64,000 nucleotides of DNA from Eubacterium sp. MSJ-33 (lineage in GTDB: Bacteria > Bacillota > Clostridia > Lachnospirales > Lachnospiraceae): NCBI RefSeq assembly GCF_022174665.1, contig NZ_CP076562.1, positions 560,001 to 624,000 of the forward strand, given 5' to 3'. A program made the translations under genes and the position numbers. Under the pieces are notes generated by a model. The model made no database searches. It was not told the origin of the DNA and worked only from the letters and a program-made list of their open reading frames with translations. Below are positions 34,664 through 44,501 of the stretch, piece by piece (within the stretch, counting starts at the first letter, position 1; the number at the start of each line of letters is the position of its first letter).

Positions 34664-36709
34664 ATGATAAAAGTATTAGATAAAGCTACTATCGATAAAA
34701 TTGCTGCCGGCGAGGTCATCGAACGACCATCATCGGTTGTAAAAGAACTTCTGGAGAATGCCATAGACGCTGGATCTACAGCGATTACTGTAGAAATCAA
34801 GGATGGTGGTACTTCTTTTATCCGAGTCACAGACAACGGCTGTGGAATAGAAAAAGAAGAAGTCCGGATGGCATATATGCGACATGCAACAAGTAAAATT
34901 GAACATGTTGAAGACTTAAATTCGATTATTTCCTTAGGATTCCGCGGAGAAGCACTCAGCACGATTGCTGCAGTATCCCAGACGGAGATGATCACAAAAA
35001 CCGCAACAGACCTGACCGGAGTGAAATATGTGATTCATGGCGGAAAGGAAATCGAATACAAAGAGGTTGGTGTTCCAAACGGAACAACCATCGTTGTACG
35101 TAATCTTTTTTTTAATACACCTGCTCGGAAAAAATTTTTGAAATCCGCCATGACAGAAGGTTCCTATATTTTTGATTTGTTGACAAGAATTGCTTTGTCT
35201 CATCCGGAAATATCCTTTAAACTGATTGCTAACGGACAGACAAAAATTGATACATCCGGAAACGGCAAATTAAAAGATACTATTTATCAGTTGTATGGAA
35301 GAGATATTACTGCTAATCTGATTCCGCTTGATTACGTTGACGGTGATATCCATCTGACCGGATTTATCGGCAAACCTTTTATCGCCAGAGGGAACCGTGG
35401 ATTAGAAAACTATTTTATTAATCACCGCTATATCAAAAGCAGTGTGATAAACCGTGCAATCGAAGAAGGTTATCGCACATTTGTCATGCAGCATAAGTTT
35501 CCATTTACTGTGTTATATCTGGAACTGCCGCAGGAAAAATGTGACGTCAATGTCCATCCAACAAAGATGGAATTCAAATATGACAACGAGAAAAAACTTT
35601 TTGAGGTCTGTTGTAATGCGGTAAAGCTGGCACTAACCCACAAAGAGATTATCCCTAAGGAGGGTGAAAAGCCAATTCCAAACCCTGTGATATCCGATCC
35701 GGAGCACAAACCCGCAGAACCATTTGAAGTACGCCGTACACAGACATCCGTTTCAGCGATTGCAGCTACGGTTCAACCGCATACAGCAACACAGCCTGTC
35801 AGCAAACCAGCCCCGTCACATGCAATTCCACAAAAAAATGTACGGGCCGGGAATTACAGTCCAACTTATAAAATTCTCGAATCTCTGCGCAAAGCAGAAG
35901 AAGAGGAAGCTGCAAAAAAAGGAACGGCTCTGCCCAATATTGCTGATATGGTAGCTGATGACGGTGTTGTATATTCCGCACAGCCAAACGCAGTACCACA
36001 GGAAACTTCACAGAATGACACTGCTGTAAAACAAGTTTCACCCAAAATGGACAAAAACACCGCTGCATATAAATATACCGTTGGAAAGCAGGAAAGTCTC
36101 TTTGATGACGATTTCTTAACAGAGAAAGCCAGATTGAAACACCGCGTCATCGGACAGGTTTTTGACACGTATTGGCTTATCGAGTACAACAATAATCTGT
36201 ATATTATGGATCAGCACGCTGCACACGAAAAGGTAAAATACGAAGAATTGATGGCGAATCTGAAGAGCAAACAGGTTTTGTCCCAGCAGCTTATGCCACC
36301 AATGGTGCTTACAGTAACTTATGCAGAGCGGCAGGCAATCCTTGATAATTATGATATGTTTATGAAAATCGGATACGACATCGAGGAATTTGGTGGAAAC
36401 GAATTCAAGATCAATGCTGTCCCATCCAATCTGTTCGGAATGCATGGACGCGATATGTTTCTGGAGTTTGTAGGTTCCCTGATTCAAAATTCCGGTTATA
36501 TATCAAACGATGTTTTCATTAAAAAATTATCAACGATGGCATGTAAAGCAGCGGTAAAGGGAAACATGAATTTATCATTTCAGGAAGCTGATGCCCTTGT
36601 AGATAAACTTTTAAATCTGGAAAATCCATACACATGTCCTCATGGAAGACCAACGATTATCTCCATGAGCAAAGAAGAATTAGAGAAGAAATTCCACAGG
36701 ATTGTATAA
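34664..36709 (+). CDS. mutL: DNA mismatch repair protein MutL (endonuclease type)
   Basis: A 681-aa MutL. The N-terminal GHKL ATPase has ELLENAIDAG, DNGCGI and the FRGEALSTIAAVS region; a Pro/Ala-rich linker (residues about 335-470) leads to the C-terminal domain with DQHAAHEKVKYEE, the metal-binding endonuclease motif of methyl-independent bacteria, plus ACKAAVKGN and CPHGRPT. It nicks the nascent strand once loaded by MutS. It precedes miaA with a single-base gap. Confidence 0.97.
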   Translation: MIKVLDKATIDKIAAGEVIERPSSVVKELLENAIDAGSTAITVEIKDGGTSFIRVTDNGCGIEKEEVRMAYMRHATSKIEHVEDLNSIISLGFRGEALSTIAAVSQTEMITKTATDLTGVKYVIHGGKEIEYKEVGVPNGTTIVVRNLFFNTPARKKFLKSAMTEGSYIFDLLTRIALSHPEISFKLIANGQTKIDTSGNGKLKDTIYQLYGRDITANLIPLDYVDGDIHLTGFIGKPFIARGNRGLENYFINHRYIKSSVINRAIEEGYRTFVMQHKFPFTVLYLELPQEKCDVNVHPTKMEFKYDNEKKLFEVCCNAVKLALTHKEIIPKEGEKPIPNPVISDPEHKPAEPFEVRRTQTSVSAIAATVQPHTATQPVSKPAPSHAIPQKNVRAGNYSPTYKILESLRKAEEEEAAKKGTALPNIADMVADDGVVYSAQPNAVPQETSQNDTAVKQVSPKMDKNTAAYKYTVGKQESLFDDDFLTEKARLKHRVIGQVFDTYWLIEYNNNLYIMDQHAAHEKVKYEELMANLKSKQVLSQQLMPPMVLTVTYAERQAILDNYDMFMKIGYDIEEFGGNEFKINAVPSNLFGMHGRDMFLEFVGSLIQNSGYISNDVFIKKLSTMACKAAVKGNMNLSFQEADALVDKLLNLENPYTCPHGRPTIISMSKEELEKKFHRIV

Positions 36710-36710
36710 T

Positions 36711-37670
36711 ATGACTCGAACAACCAAAAATAATTTAATTATATTAACCGGTCCAACCGCCGTTGGCAAAACAGCCCTCTCCCTAAAACTTGCTAAAGAT
36801 ATCAAAGGTGAGATTGTCTCTGCCGACTCCATACAGGTATACAGGCATTTTGACATTGGTTCCGCGAAAATCATGCCAGATGAGATGCAGGGAATTCCAC
36901 ATCATCTGATTGATATCTTAGAGCCAAAGGATCGTTTTAATGTCATGGAATTTAAGAAGTATGCGGAAGACGCCATGCAAGGTATCTATGAACGTGGGCA
37001 TATTCCTATCATAACAGGAGGAACAGGATTTTATATTCAGGCACTGTTATATGATATATCATTTGACGAAGAAACGGTGGATGGCTATCGCCAGGAATTA
37101 GAAACACTCGGAGATGCAAAAGGAAACGCATATCTGCATCAGATGCTTATGGATATTGACCCGGCATCCGCTGAAACAATCCACGCAAACAATCGCCAGA
37201 GAGTTATTCGAGCTCTTGAATATTATCATCAGACCGGCAAAAAATTCTCTGACCATAACGAGACAGAACGAGAAAAGACATCCCCTTATAATTTTGCTTA
37301 CTTCGTATTGACACGGGATCGTGCGAAGCTCTATGCAGCAATCGAACAGCGCATCGATGAAATGCTTTCACAAGGACTTGTCGAAGAGGTTCAATCGCTC
37401 GTGCAAACTTATCATCTGACTACCGAAGATACAAGTATGCAGGGAATCGGCTATAAGGAAATTCTCGGATACCTGCAGGGAGCCTATGACTTAGAAGAAG
37501 CCGTCCGCATCTTAAAACGTGATACACGGCACTTTGCCAAGCGTCAGCTCACCTGGTTCCGTCGTGAACGGGAGGTTATCTGGCTTGACAAAGATATTTT
37601 GAACACAGATGAAAAACTGGAAGATGAAATCAAAACTCATCTTGCCGCAAAAAAAATACGATACCAGTAG
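36711..37670 (+). CDS. miaA: tRNA dimethylallyltransferase MiaA
   Basis: A 319-aa enzyme that adds dimethylallyl to A37 of tRNAs reading U-starting codons, making the substrate of MiaB. The P-loop TGPTAVGKTALS, SADSIQVYRHFDIGSAK, GGTGFYIQALL and the late RQLTWFRRE are conserved. The ATG at 36711 begins one base after the mutL stop; an in-frame TTG at 36702 is less likely. The order mutS-mutL-miaA is the usual one in Firmicutes; hfq, often next, is missing. Confidence 0.96.
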   Translation: MTRTTKNNLIILTGPTAVGKTALSLKLAKDIKGEIVSADSIQVYRHFDIGSAKIMPDEMQGIPHHLIDILEPKDRFNVMEFKKYAEDAMQGIYERGHIPIITGGTGFYIQALLYDISFDEETVDGYRQELETLGDAKGNAYLHQMLMDIDPASAETIHANNRQRVIRALEYYHQTGKKFSDHNETEREKTSPYNFAYFVLTRDRAKLYAAIEQRIDEMLSQGLVEEVQSLVQTYHLTTEDTSMQGIGYKEILGYLQGAYDLEEAVRILKRDTRHFAKRQLTWFRREREVIWLDKDILNTDEKLEDEIKTHLAAKKIRYQ

Positions 37671-37726
37671 ATGTTTCATATCAAAGTATGTAACATTTGC
37701 CAAGATTACCAGAACAGGAGAACATT

Positions 37727-39019
37727 ATGAATAACACGGATGAAATCAAACAATATTATTTAAGTCTTGGAATCAAAGAATCAGTCTATGATTTTTGTGA
37801 ATGCGTCGAACAGGATCTGCTTCCAAGATTTCAAGAGATTGACCGGATTGCTGAACAGAACCAGATTAAAGTTATTTCTGCTATGCAGAAAGCAGGCTTC
37901 TCCGAATCTCACCTGAACGGCACAACCGGATATGGTTATAACGATCGTGGAAGAGAAGCAGTGGAAGAAATCTACGCCCATGTATTCCATACCGAAGATG
38001 CGCTGGTACGCCAGCAGATCACCTGCGGTACACATGCACTTTCGATTGCATTATCCGCAAACCTTCGTCCGGGCGATGAAATTTTATCACCGGTCGGAAA
38101 AGTGTATGATACACTGGAGGGTGTGATTGGTATCCGTGAATCCAAAGGCTCGCTGGCAGAATTCGGAATCACATTCCGAAAAGTTGATTTATTGCCGGAT
38201 GGAAGCTTTGACTATGAGAATATCCGAAAAAATATTAATGAGAAAACAAAATTGATAGAAATTCAGCGTTCCAAAGGCTATGATGTACGTCCGACGCTGT
38301 CAGTGGAACAGATTGGCGAGTTGATTGCATTCGTAAAATCTGTCAAACCAGATGTGATCTGCATGGTAGATAACTGTTATGGTGAATTTGTGGAAACGAT
38401 TGAGCCATCCGATGTCGGTGCTGATATGGTTGTAGGCTCCCTGATTAAAAATCCGGGTGGTGGGCTTGCCCCAATCGGCGGATATATCTGCGGCAAGAAA
38501 GAATACATCGAAAACTGTGCCTACCGTCTTACAACGCCGGGACTTGGAAAAGAAGTGGGAGCATCCCTAAATGCCACCCGGCCAATTGCACAGGGGTTGT
38601 TTCTGGCACCAACGGTAACTGCAGCTGCTTTAAAGGGTGCAATTTTTGCGGCCAATGTATATGAACGCCTGCATTTTAAATCCATTCCGGATGCTACAGA
38701 GCCACGTTACGATATCATTCAGGCAGTAGAATTCGGAAAACCGGAATATATTCAGGCATTCTGTGAGGGAATTCAGGCTGCAGCCCCGGTCGATAGCTTT
38801 GTAACTCCGATTCCTTGGGATATGCCAGGCTACGACAGTCAGGTTATCATGGCTGCCGGCGCTTTTATATCCGGTGCTTCCATTGAGCTTTCCGCAGATG
38901 CTCCGATGAAAGAGCCATATGCAGTATATTTCCAAGGCGGACTGACATATCCACATGCCAAATTCGGCATCATGATGTCCCTGGAAAAAATGGTAGAAAA
39001 AGAACTTGTAGTATGTTAG
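37727..39019 (+). CDS. PLP-dependent methionine gamma-lyase-like (YnbB/aluminium resistance family) protein
   Basis: A 430-aa fold-type I PLP enzyme. The likely Schiff-base Lys is in GSLIKNPGGG near residue 240, preceded by MVDNCYGEFVE with the Asp that contacts the cofactor; QQITCGTHALSIAL is the usual cofactor phosphate region. Databases name this family methionine gamma-lyase or aluminium resistance protein; true substrate uncertain. AGGAG lies 5 bases before the ATG at 37727. In B. subtilis its relative ynbB lies near miaA and hflX, so the position is conserved. Confidence 0.82.
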   Translation: MNNTDEIKQYYLSLGIKESVYDFCECVEQDLLPRFQEIDRIAEQNQIKVISAMQKAGFSESHLNGTTGYGYNDRGREAVEEIYAHVFHTEDALVRQQITCGTHALSIALSANLRPGDEILSPVGKVYDTLEGVIGIRESKGSLAEFGITFRKVDLLPDGSFDYENIRKNINEKTKLIEIQRSKGYDVRPTLSVEQIGELIAFVKSVKPDVICMVDNCYGEFVETIEPSDVGADMVVGSLIKNPGGGLAPIGGYICGKKEYIENCAYRLTTPGLGKEVGASLNATRPIAQGLFLAPTVTAAALKGAIFAANVYERLHFKSIPDATEPRYDIIQAVEFGKPEYIQAFCEGIQAAAPVDSFVTPIPWDMPGYDSQVIMAAGAFISGASIELSADAPMKEPYAVYFQGGLTYPHAKFGIMMSLEKMVEKELVVC

Positions 39020-39066
39020 ACTAAGCGATGATAAGTCCTGCACCCGGAGAGGTGAGAGGAGCAATC

Positions 39067-39756
39067 ATGCATATCTTAGTTAAAGATTTAGCCGTCTGTG
39101 AACGCCCATATGAAAAAGCTGAACGGTACGGCGTATCTGCACTTTCAGATGCAGAGCTGTTATCCCTGATTATGCGGACCGGCACAAAAAAGGCCAGTGT
39201 TCTGGATCTGGCAAATCAGGTATTAAATGCACACGAAACGCAAAAAGGATTACTCGGGTTACAGTTTCTGTTGCCACAGGAACTGACAAAAATCCCCGGT
39301 ATCGGGAATATCAAAGCAATCCAGCTTCTTGCACTGGCTGAGATATCCAAACGGATGAATCTCGAACAATTACAAAAAAAGCTGGAATTTCATACTCCTG
39401 ACACAATTGGAGCGTATTATAGAGAGAAGTGCAGATTTTTAACCATAGAAAAAACATTTTTATTGTTACTTACAAATGCGCATACTTTAATAAAAGAGAT
39501 TGAACTATCGTCCGGAACAGTCAACCAGACCTATCTGTCACCAAGAGAGATATTCATACATGCACTCCGCTATGAAGCCGTGCATATCGTGCTGGTACAT
39601 AACCATCCATCCGGGCGAGTCACACCGAGCGATACGGATATTCAATCCACATTACGCATCCGTGATGCCGGCAAGATGCTTGGCATTCAGGTTTCTGACC
39701 ATATTATTGTTGCCGGAGATCAATATTTGAGTATGCTGGAGAGAGGCATTTTATGA
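39067..39756 (+). CDS. radC: RadC (JAMM-domain) DNA repair-associated protein
   Basis: A 229-aa RadC. An N-terminal helix-hairpin-helix-like region (LTKIPGIGNIKAIQLLALAE) precedes the JAMM metal-binding motif VHNHPSGRVTPSDTD. Its biochemical role is still unclear despite the name. The ATG at 39067 has AGAGGAG upstream; in-frame ATG 39028 is less supported. It overlaps mreC by 4 nt, the standard head of the mre cluster in many Firmicutes. Confidence 0.92.
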   Translation: MHILVKDLAVCERPYEKAERYGVSALSDAELLSLIMRTGTKKASVLDLANQVLNAHETQKGLLGLQFLLPQELTKIPGIGNIKAIQLLALAEISKRMNLEQLQKKLEFHTPDTIGAYYREKCRFLTIEKTFLLLLTNAHTLIKEIELSSGTVNQTYLSPREIFIHALRYEAVHIVLVHNHPSGRVTPSDTDIQSTLRIRDAGKMLGIQVSDHIIVAGDQYLSMLERGIL

Positions 39757-40607
39757 GATTTGATAGAAGAAAAGATATTCATCCCAAATATCTGTTATTA
39801 GCATTTACGATTATTGGCATTCTTTTGATTATCGTATCCTATGCTGCTGCACCAAAAGTAGCGGGAATCAAACGATTCACAAGCAGACTGATCACCCCGA
39901 TTCAGAAAGGAATCAATGAAATCGGACTGTGGACGGATTCCAAGATGAAAAATCTGAATGAAATCAAAGCCCTGACAGATGAAAACGCCGCATTACAGGC
40001 TGAGCTTGCCTCCTGTAAACAGGAGATTACAAATTATCAGAACAAGATGATAGAATTACAGGAACTGCGTGACCTTTATGCATTGGATGAATCCTACCCT
40101 GATTATGAAATGACTGCAGCACACGTTTTTGCAAAAGATTCTACTTCATGGTTTTCTACTTTTTATATTGACAAAGGTACAAAACACGGAATCAATAAAG
40201 GGGCCAATGTTCTATGCGGAGATGGACTTGCCGGAATCGTAACAGAAAGTTTTGATGATTATGCCAAAGTCCGTGCAGTGATTGATGATGATTCCAACAT
40301 CAGTGCCAAAGTTATGCCTGCAAATGCACTTTGCACCGTAGAAGGCAACTTAAAGCTCTATGATAAAGGATATCTTCTTGTTGAAAATATTGACAAAGAT
40401 GCAAATGTTTCTATCGGTGATAAAGTTGTTACCTCACCGATATCGGATCTGTATCATTCTGGTCTTATTATCGGCTATGTTACAAAGACCTCCTATGATA
40501 CAAACAATCTGACAATGACCGCGTATATTACACCGGCTGTTGATTTTTCAAATATTACAGATGTGCTTGTGATCACTGCCGAAAAAAAGACAGTTCCGCA
40601 TAACTAA
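39753..40607 (+). CDS. mreC: Rod-shape determining protein MreC
   Basis: A 284-aa elongasome scaffold. One N-terminal transmembrane helix (residues 12-32), a coiled coil at about 70-110 and two beta-barrel domains in the outer part. It links the cytoskeleton to the PBP2/RodA synthase. mreB is not in this cluster. GAGAGG precedes the start within radC. Confidence 0.93.
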   Translation: MRFDRRKDIHPKYLLLAFTIIGILLIIVSYAAAPKVAGIKRFTSRLITPIQKGINEIGLWTDSKMKNLNEIKALTDENAALQAELASCKQEITNYQNKMIELQELRDLYALDESYPDYEMTAAHVFAKDSTSWFSTFYIDKGTKHGINKGANVLCGDGLAGIVTESFDDYAKVRAVIDDDSNISAKVMPANALCTVEGNLKLYDKGYLLVENIDKDANVSIGDKVVTSPISDLYHSGLIIGYVTKTSYDTNNLTMTAYITPAVDFSNITDVLVITAEKKTVPHN

Positions 40608-40634
40608 TTACAAGAGTAAGGGAAACACCACACT

Positions 40635-41141
40635 ATGAAACATAAATTCAAACGAGCAATCACATTAGCGATTCTGATTGTCATAAATTTTGTATTACAA
40701 TCTACCGTATTTGGTTTTCACAGTCTGAGTGTAGTCACTCCGAATCTGCTTCTGATTCTTACGATGTCCTTCGGTTTGATGCGGGGCAGAAAAGAGGGAT
40801 TACTGGTAGGTGCATGCAGCGGCTTGCTTGTCGATGTCTTTTTCTCAAGCATCTTAGGACCGTATATGCTCTTATATATGTTTATCGGATATATCAACGG
40901 ATTTTTCCACAAAAATTACATGATTGAAGACGTGTTACTTCCTTTAATTGTTATTATAGTGGATGATTTTCTGTTCAACACCATTATCTATATCATCCGT
41001 TTTCTGCTGAAAAACAAAACCGACTACGGTTCTTACCTCCTGCATGTAATTCTGCCGGAGATACTGTGTACAGCTTTATTGACTGTGCTGATCTACAAGC
41101 TTTATGTTGTGATCAATAAACGCCTGAAGGAAGATGAGTAA
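40635..41141 (+). CDS. mreD: Rod-shape determining protein MreD
   Basis: A 168-aa polytopic membrane protein with about five transmembrane segments, of the size and hydrophobicity of MreD. GLMRGRKEGLLVGACSGLLVD and FSSILGPYMLLYMFIGY match family patterns. It belongs to the elongasome with MreC and PBP2, whose genes flank it. Confidence 0.88.
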   Translation: MKHKFKRAITLAILIVINFVLQSTVFGFHSLSVVTPNLLLILTMSFGLMRGRKEGLLVGACSGLLVDVFFSSILGPYMLLYMFIGYINGFFHKNYMIEDVLLPLIVIIVDDFLFNTIIYIIRFLLKNKTDYGSYLLHVILPEILCTALLTVLIYKLYVVINKRLKEDE

Positions 41142-41144
41142 TCT

Positions 41145-43985
41145 ATGTTACGTGAGATATTACAATCAATTAAAGAAATTATCGTTGACTATGTAAAAAG
41201 CCGTCTGTTCCCGGTTACTGTTGTCGTGCTTGTCCTTTTTTCCATACTGATCCACCAGCTTTTCGTGCTTCAGATTAAAGAAGGGCAGGAGCATATGGAG
41301 AATTTTGTTTACAAGTCAAAAAAGACATTGACCATCGATTCTGTACGCGGAAATATCTATGACTGCAATGGTAATCTCCTTGCTTACAACGAGCTTTCCT
41401 ACTCTGTAGTATTCAGCAATGATACCGCTCAGACTACTATGGCAAAAAAACTTGGTATCAGCGAAAATGAAACCAAAAACCAGATTGTCTCCAATACACT
41501 CTCTATATTAGAGAAAAACGGAGATTCTCTGACTTTGGACTTTCCAATCAAGCTTGATGCCAACGGAAATTATCAATATACAGTAAAAGATCAGCAGTTA
41601 AAGCTGTTTTTAAAGGATGTTTATGCACAGACTGATTTTGATAAGATGACAGATGCTCAGAAAAATTCTACTGCGGATGACATTATGAAATATCTGAATG
41701 AAAAAATATTCGATGTTGCAGATACCTATAGCAAAGAGGAAGCTTTAAAGATTGTTGCTGTCCGCTACAAGTTATGGATGAACCGGTATCAGCAGTATGT
41801 GCCTGTCACGATTGCTTATGATATCAGTGAGACGAGCAATGCTGCAATCACCGAACATGCAGATGAACTGCCTGGCATGTCTGTATCTGTAAAATCCCTG
41901 CGTCATTATAATGATGCCAAGTATTTTGCGCATGTCATCGGCTATATTGGTGCTATATCAGACGAAGAACTGAAAGATAGAAATGCTGATTTATCCGACA
42001 ATGAAAAATATACGAACGAAGAAATGATCGGAAAAACCGGTATCGAACAGTATTGTGAATCCTATCTGCGCGGCACAAATGGTTCTGAAACCATGTATGT
42101 GGATAATCTTGGAAAAGTGATTGAAACTGTAGAATCGAAACCGGCAACTGCAGGAAATGATGTCTATCTGACCTTAGATCTGAATCTGCAAAAATACTGT
42201 TATGATACACTTGAGGATGAGATAACCTCTATTATATTGACATATCTGACACCTGCTTATAATGTTGTTGCAGAAGAAAATTCCAGTATTCCTATTACCG
42301 ATGTATATTTCGGACTGTTCAACAATAATATTTTCTCTCTGGATCATATGCATGCAGACGATGCGACAGACACCGAAAAAGTAACTATATCGGCAATTGA
42401 AACACAGACCGAATCAACCATTAACCGGATTGACGACATTCTGACAACATCCTTTACACCACTTTCAGAACTGGATCAGACCTATCAGGATTATATGGAA
42501 TATATTTGTGAGATTCTAAGTGAAAACGATATATTCCAATCTTCCATGATTGACAAAGAAGATCAAGAATTTATCGACTACACCAGCAATGTTACATCTC
42601 TGGAGCATTATCTGAAATATGCGATCAGCCAGGAGGCTATCGACATCTCCGCTTTGCAGGTAGAGAGCGATTATTATGATAATGACGAGATATATAATGC
42701 ATTATGCGATTATATTATTGAATATTTGAAGCAAGACAGTGAATTCGACAAACTTGTTATTAAAGATATGTTAAAATCCGGAGAGATATCCGGAAATATG
42801 GTTGTACAGCTTCTATATGACCAGGGCGTCTTAAATGTAGACGGCGACACCGACTATCAGGAGTATTTAAACGGATCGTCTAGTGCCTATGATTTTATAC
42901 GAAAGAAGATTCAAAGTCAGGAACTGACCCCGGCTATGCTGGCTCTTGATATCTGTTCCGGCTCTGCTATAGTGACGGATGTAAATACCGGTGATGTAAA
43001 AGCATATGTCAGTTATCCAAGTTATGATAACAATTATCTGACAAACGAAGTTGATACCGATTATTACAACAAACTGCTTGCAGATAAAACGACACCGCTT
43101 TACAACCGTGCCAGCCAGCAGCGTACCGCACCAGGCTCCACCTATAAGCCTCTTGTTGCAATCGCAGGCTTAACCGAAGGAGTCATCGATACAAGTTCTG
43201 TATATTATTGTAACGGATTGTTTGATAAGATTACTCCACCCGCAAAATGCTGGGGAAACAGTGCACACGGTGGTTTGAATGTCGTTGGAGGTATCCAGCA
43301 TTCCTGTAACCTGTTTTTCTATAACCTTGGATATGATTTGGCAGCCAAGGATGGGAAATACAACGATGCATACGGTGTTGAGCGCATTCAGAAATACGCA
43401 GAACTTTTTGGACTTGGCGATAAATCCGGACTGGAATTACCGGAGATCGAACCACATATCTCAGACAACGATTCTGTGCGAAGTGCCATCGGTCAGGCAA
43501 AGAACACATATGCACCAATTCAGTTATCACGGTATGTAACGACTGTTGCAAACAGCGGTACCTGTTATAACCTGACATTAATCGACAAAGTGACCGATTA
43601 CGAAGGAAATATCATATTGAATAATCAGGCAGAGGTAAAAAATACGGTGCAGCTTGCGAAATCTACATGGGACTCTGTCCATCAGGGTATGCGAAACGTA
43701 GTTGCTTATTCCGCAGGTTCCAACGAGCTTATCAATCAGATTAATGTAAATGTTGCCGGTAAAACAGGAACTGCGCAGGAGAGTAAGGTCAAACCAGACC
43801 ACGCCTTGTTTGTTTCCTACGCCCCATACGAAGCACCAGAAGTATCTGTAACCTGTGTTATTCAAAATGGATATTCATCAGCAAATGCAAGAGAGTTAGC
43901 TGGCTTTATTTACGCATACATGTATGATCCAGACAAGCTTGTAGGTGCTGAAATGAGTGGTAACGCTGAACCATCTCAAGATTAG
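41145..43985 (+). CDS. mrdA: Penicillin-binding protein 2 (class B) with large internal insertion
   Basis: A 946-aa transpeptidase, about 250 residues longer than typical PBP2. An N-terminal anchor (about residues 19-41) and the dimerisation domain (DSVRGNIYDCNGNLLAYN) are normal, and the transpeptidase motifs are intact: APGSTYKP, HSCN and AGKTGTAQE. The extra length lies between LDLNLQKYC (about residue 345) and ICSGSAIVTDVNTGDVKAY (about residue 605), normally only a few dozen residues apart; it is acidic, helical and rich in D, E, Y and S. It would cross-link lateral wall with RodA (45280) and MreCD. Confidence 0.92.
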   Translation: MLREILQSIKEIIVDYVKSRLFPVTVVVLVLFSILIHQLFVLQIKEGQEHMENFVYKSKKTLTIDSVRGNIYDCNGNLLAYNELSYSVVFSNDTAQTTMAKKLGISENETKNQIVSNTLSILEKNGDSLTLDFPIKLDANGNYQYTVKDQQLKLFLKDVYAQTDFDKMTDAQKNSTADDIMKYLNEKIFDVADTYSKEEALKIVAVRYKLWMNRYQQYVPVTIAYDISETSNAAITEHADELPGMSVSVKSLRHYNDAKYFAHVIGYIGAISDEELKDRNADLSDNEKYTNEEMIGKTGIEQYCESYLRGTNGSETMYVDNLGKVIETVESKPATAGNDVYLTLDLNLQKYCYDTLEDEITSIILTYLTPAYNVVAEENSSIPITDVYFGLFNNNIFSLDHMHADDATDTEKVTISAIETQTESTINRIDDILTTSFTPLSELDQTYQDYMEYICEILSENDIFQSSMIDKEDQEFIDYTSNVTSLEHYLKYAISQEAIDISALQVESDYYDNDEIYNALCDYIIEYLKQDSEFDKLVIKDMLKSGEISGNMVVQLLYDQGVLNVDGDTDYQEYLNGSSSAYDFIRKKIQSQELTPAMLALDICSGSAIVTDVNTGDVKAYVSYPSYDNNYLTNEVDTDYYNKLLADKTTPLYNRASQQRTAPGSTYKPLVAIAGLTEGVIDTSSVYYCNGLFDKITPPAKCWGNSAHGGLNVVGGIQHSCNLFFYNLGYDLAAKDGKYNDAYGVERIQKYAELFGLGDKSGLELPEIEPHISDNDSVRSAIGQAKNTYAPIQLSRYVTTVANSGTCYNLTLIDKVTDYEGNIILNNQAEVKNTVQLAKSTWDSVHQGMRNVVAYSAGSNELINQINVNVAGKTGTAQESKVKPDHALFVSYAPYEAPEVSVTCVIQNGYSSANARELAGFIYAYMYDPDKLVGAEMSGNAEPSQD

Positions 43986-44002
43986 TCAAAGAGAGGTGTC
44001 GT

Positions 44003-44485
44003 ATGATTAGTCCCGTTATGATGAAAGGTAACAAAGCGGGGATTCGACTGATTATATCGCCGGAAGCTACATTAAGCCAGGTAATTACCTGTCTGTCAGA
44101 CAAGCTTCAAACGACCGGAAGATATTACTCGAACATAAAACCAATTACAGTTACCTTTGAAGGAAAAGATCTGACTGAGGACGAAAAAAAGCAAATTATT
44201 GATACACTGACAGAAAAAGGAATCCTTATAAGTAAAAAAAGAATTCCAGCAGAAAAACCAGCCCCAAAAACAATTCACCCGGATAAAAGCGGCCTGTTCT
44301 ATATTGGCAGCTTAAAAAACGGACAGTCCATTCAGGCAGCTGCCAGTATTGTGATTGTTGGAGATGTAGAATCAGGTGCCAGTGTAGAATCCGAAGGAAA
44401 TATTATCGTGATTGGAACATTGAGTGGTATCGCGATATCTGGATGCAAAGGGAAACCTGATACGTTCGTATATAGCCTGAAATAG
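44003..44485 (+). CDS. minC: Septum site-determining protein MinC
   Basis: A 160-aa MinC, shorter than the usual 220 or so. The N-terminal FtsZ-inhibiting domain is compact; the C-terminal beta-helix is recognisable (GSLKNGQSIQAAASIVIVGDVE, GNIIVIGTLSGIA) but stops at TFVYSLK, lacking the last strands seen in E. coli. Similar short forms exist in Clostridia. It inhibits FtsZ assembly away from midcell together with MinD, encoded 16 bp downstream. Confidence 0.88.
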   Translation: MISPVMMKGNKAGIRLIISPEATLSQVITCLSDKLQTTGRYYSNIKPITVTFEGKDLTEDEKKQIIDTLTEKGILISKKRIPAEKPAPKTIHPDKSGLFYIGSLKNGQSIQAAASIVIVGDVESGASVESEGNIIVIGTLSGIAISGCKGKPDTFVYSLK

Positions 44486-44501
44486 ACTGGGGGATTTTAT
44501 C

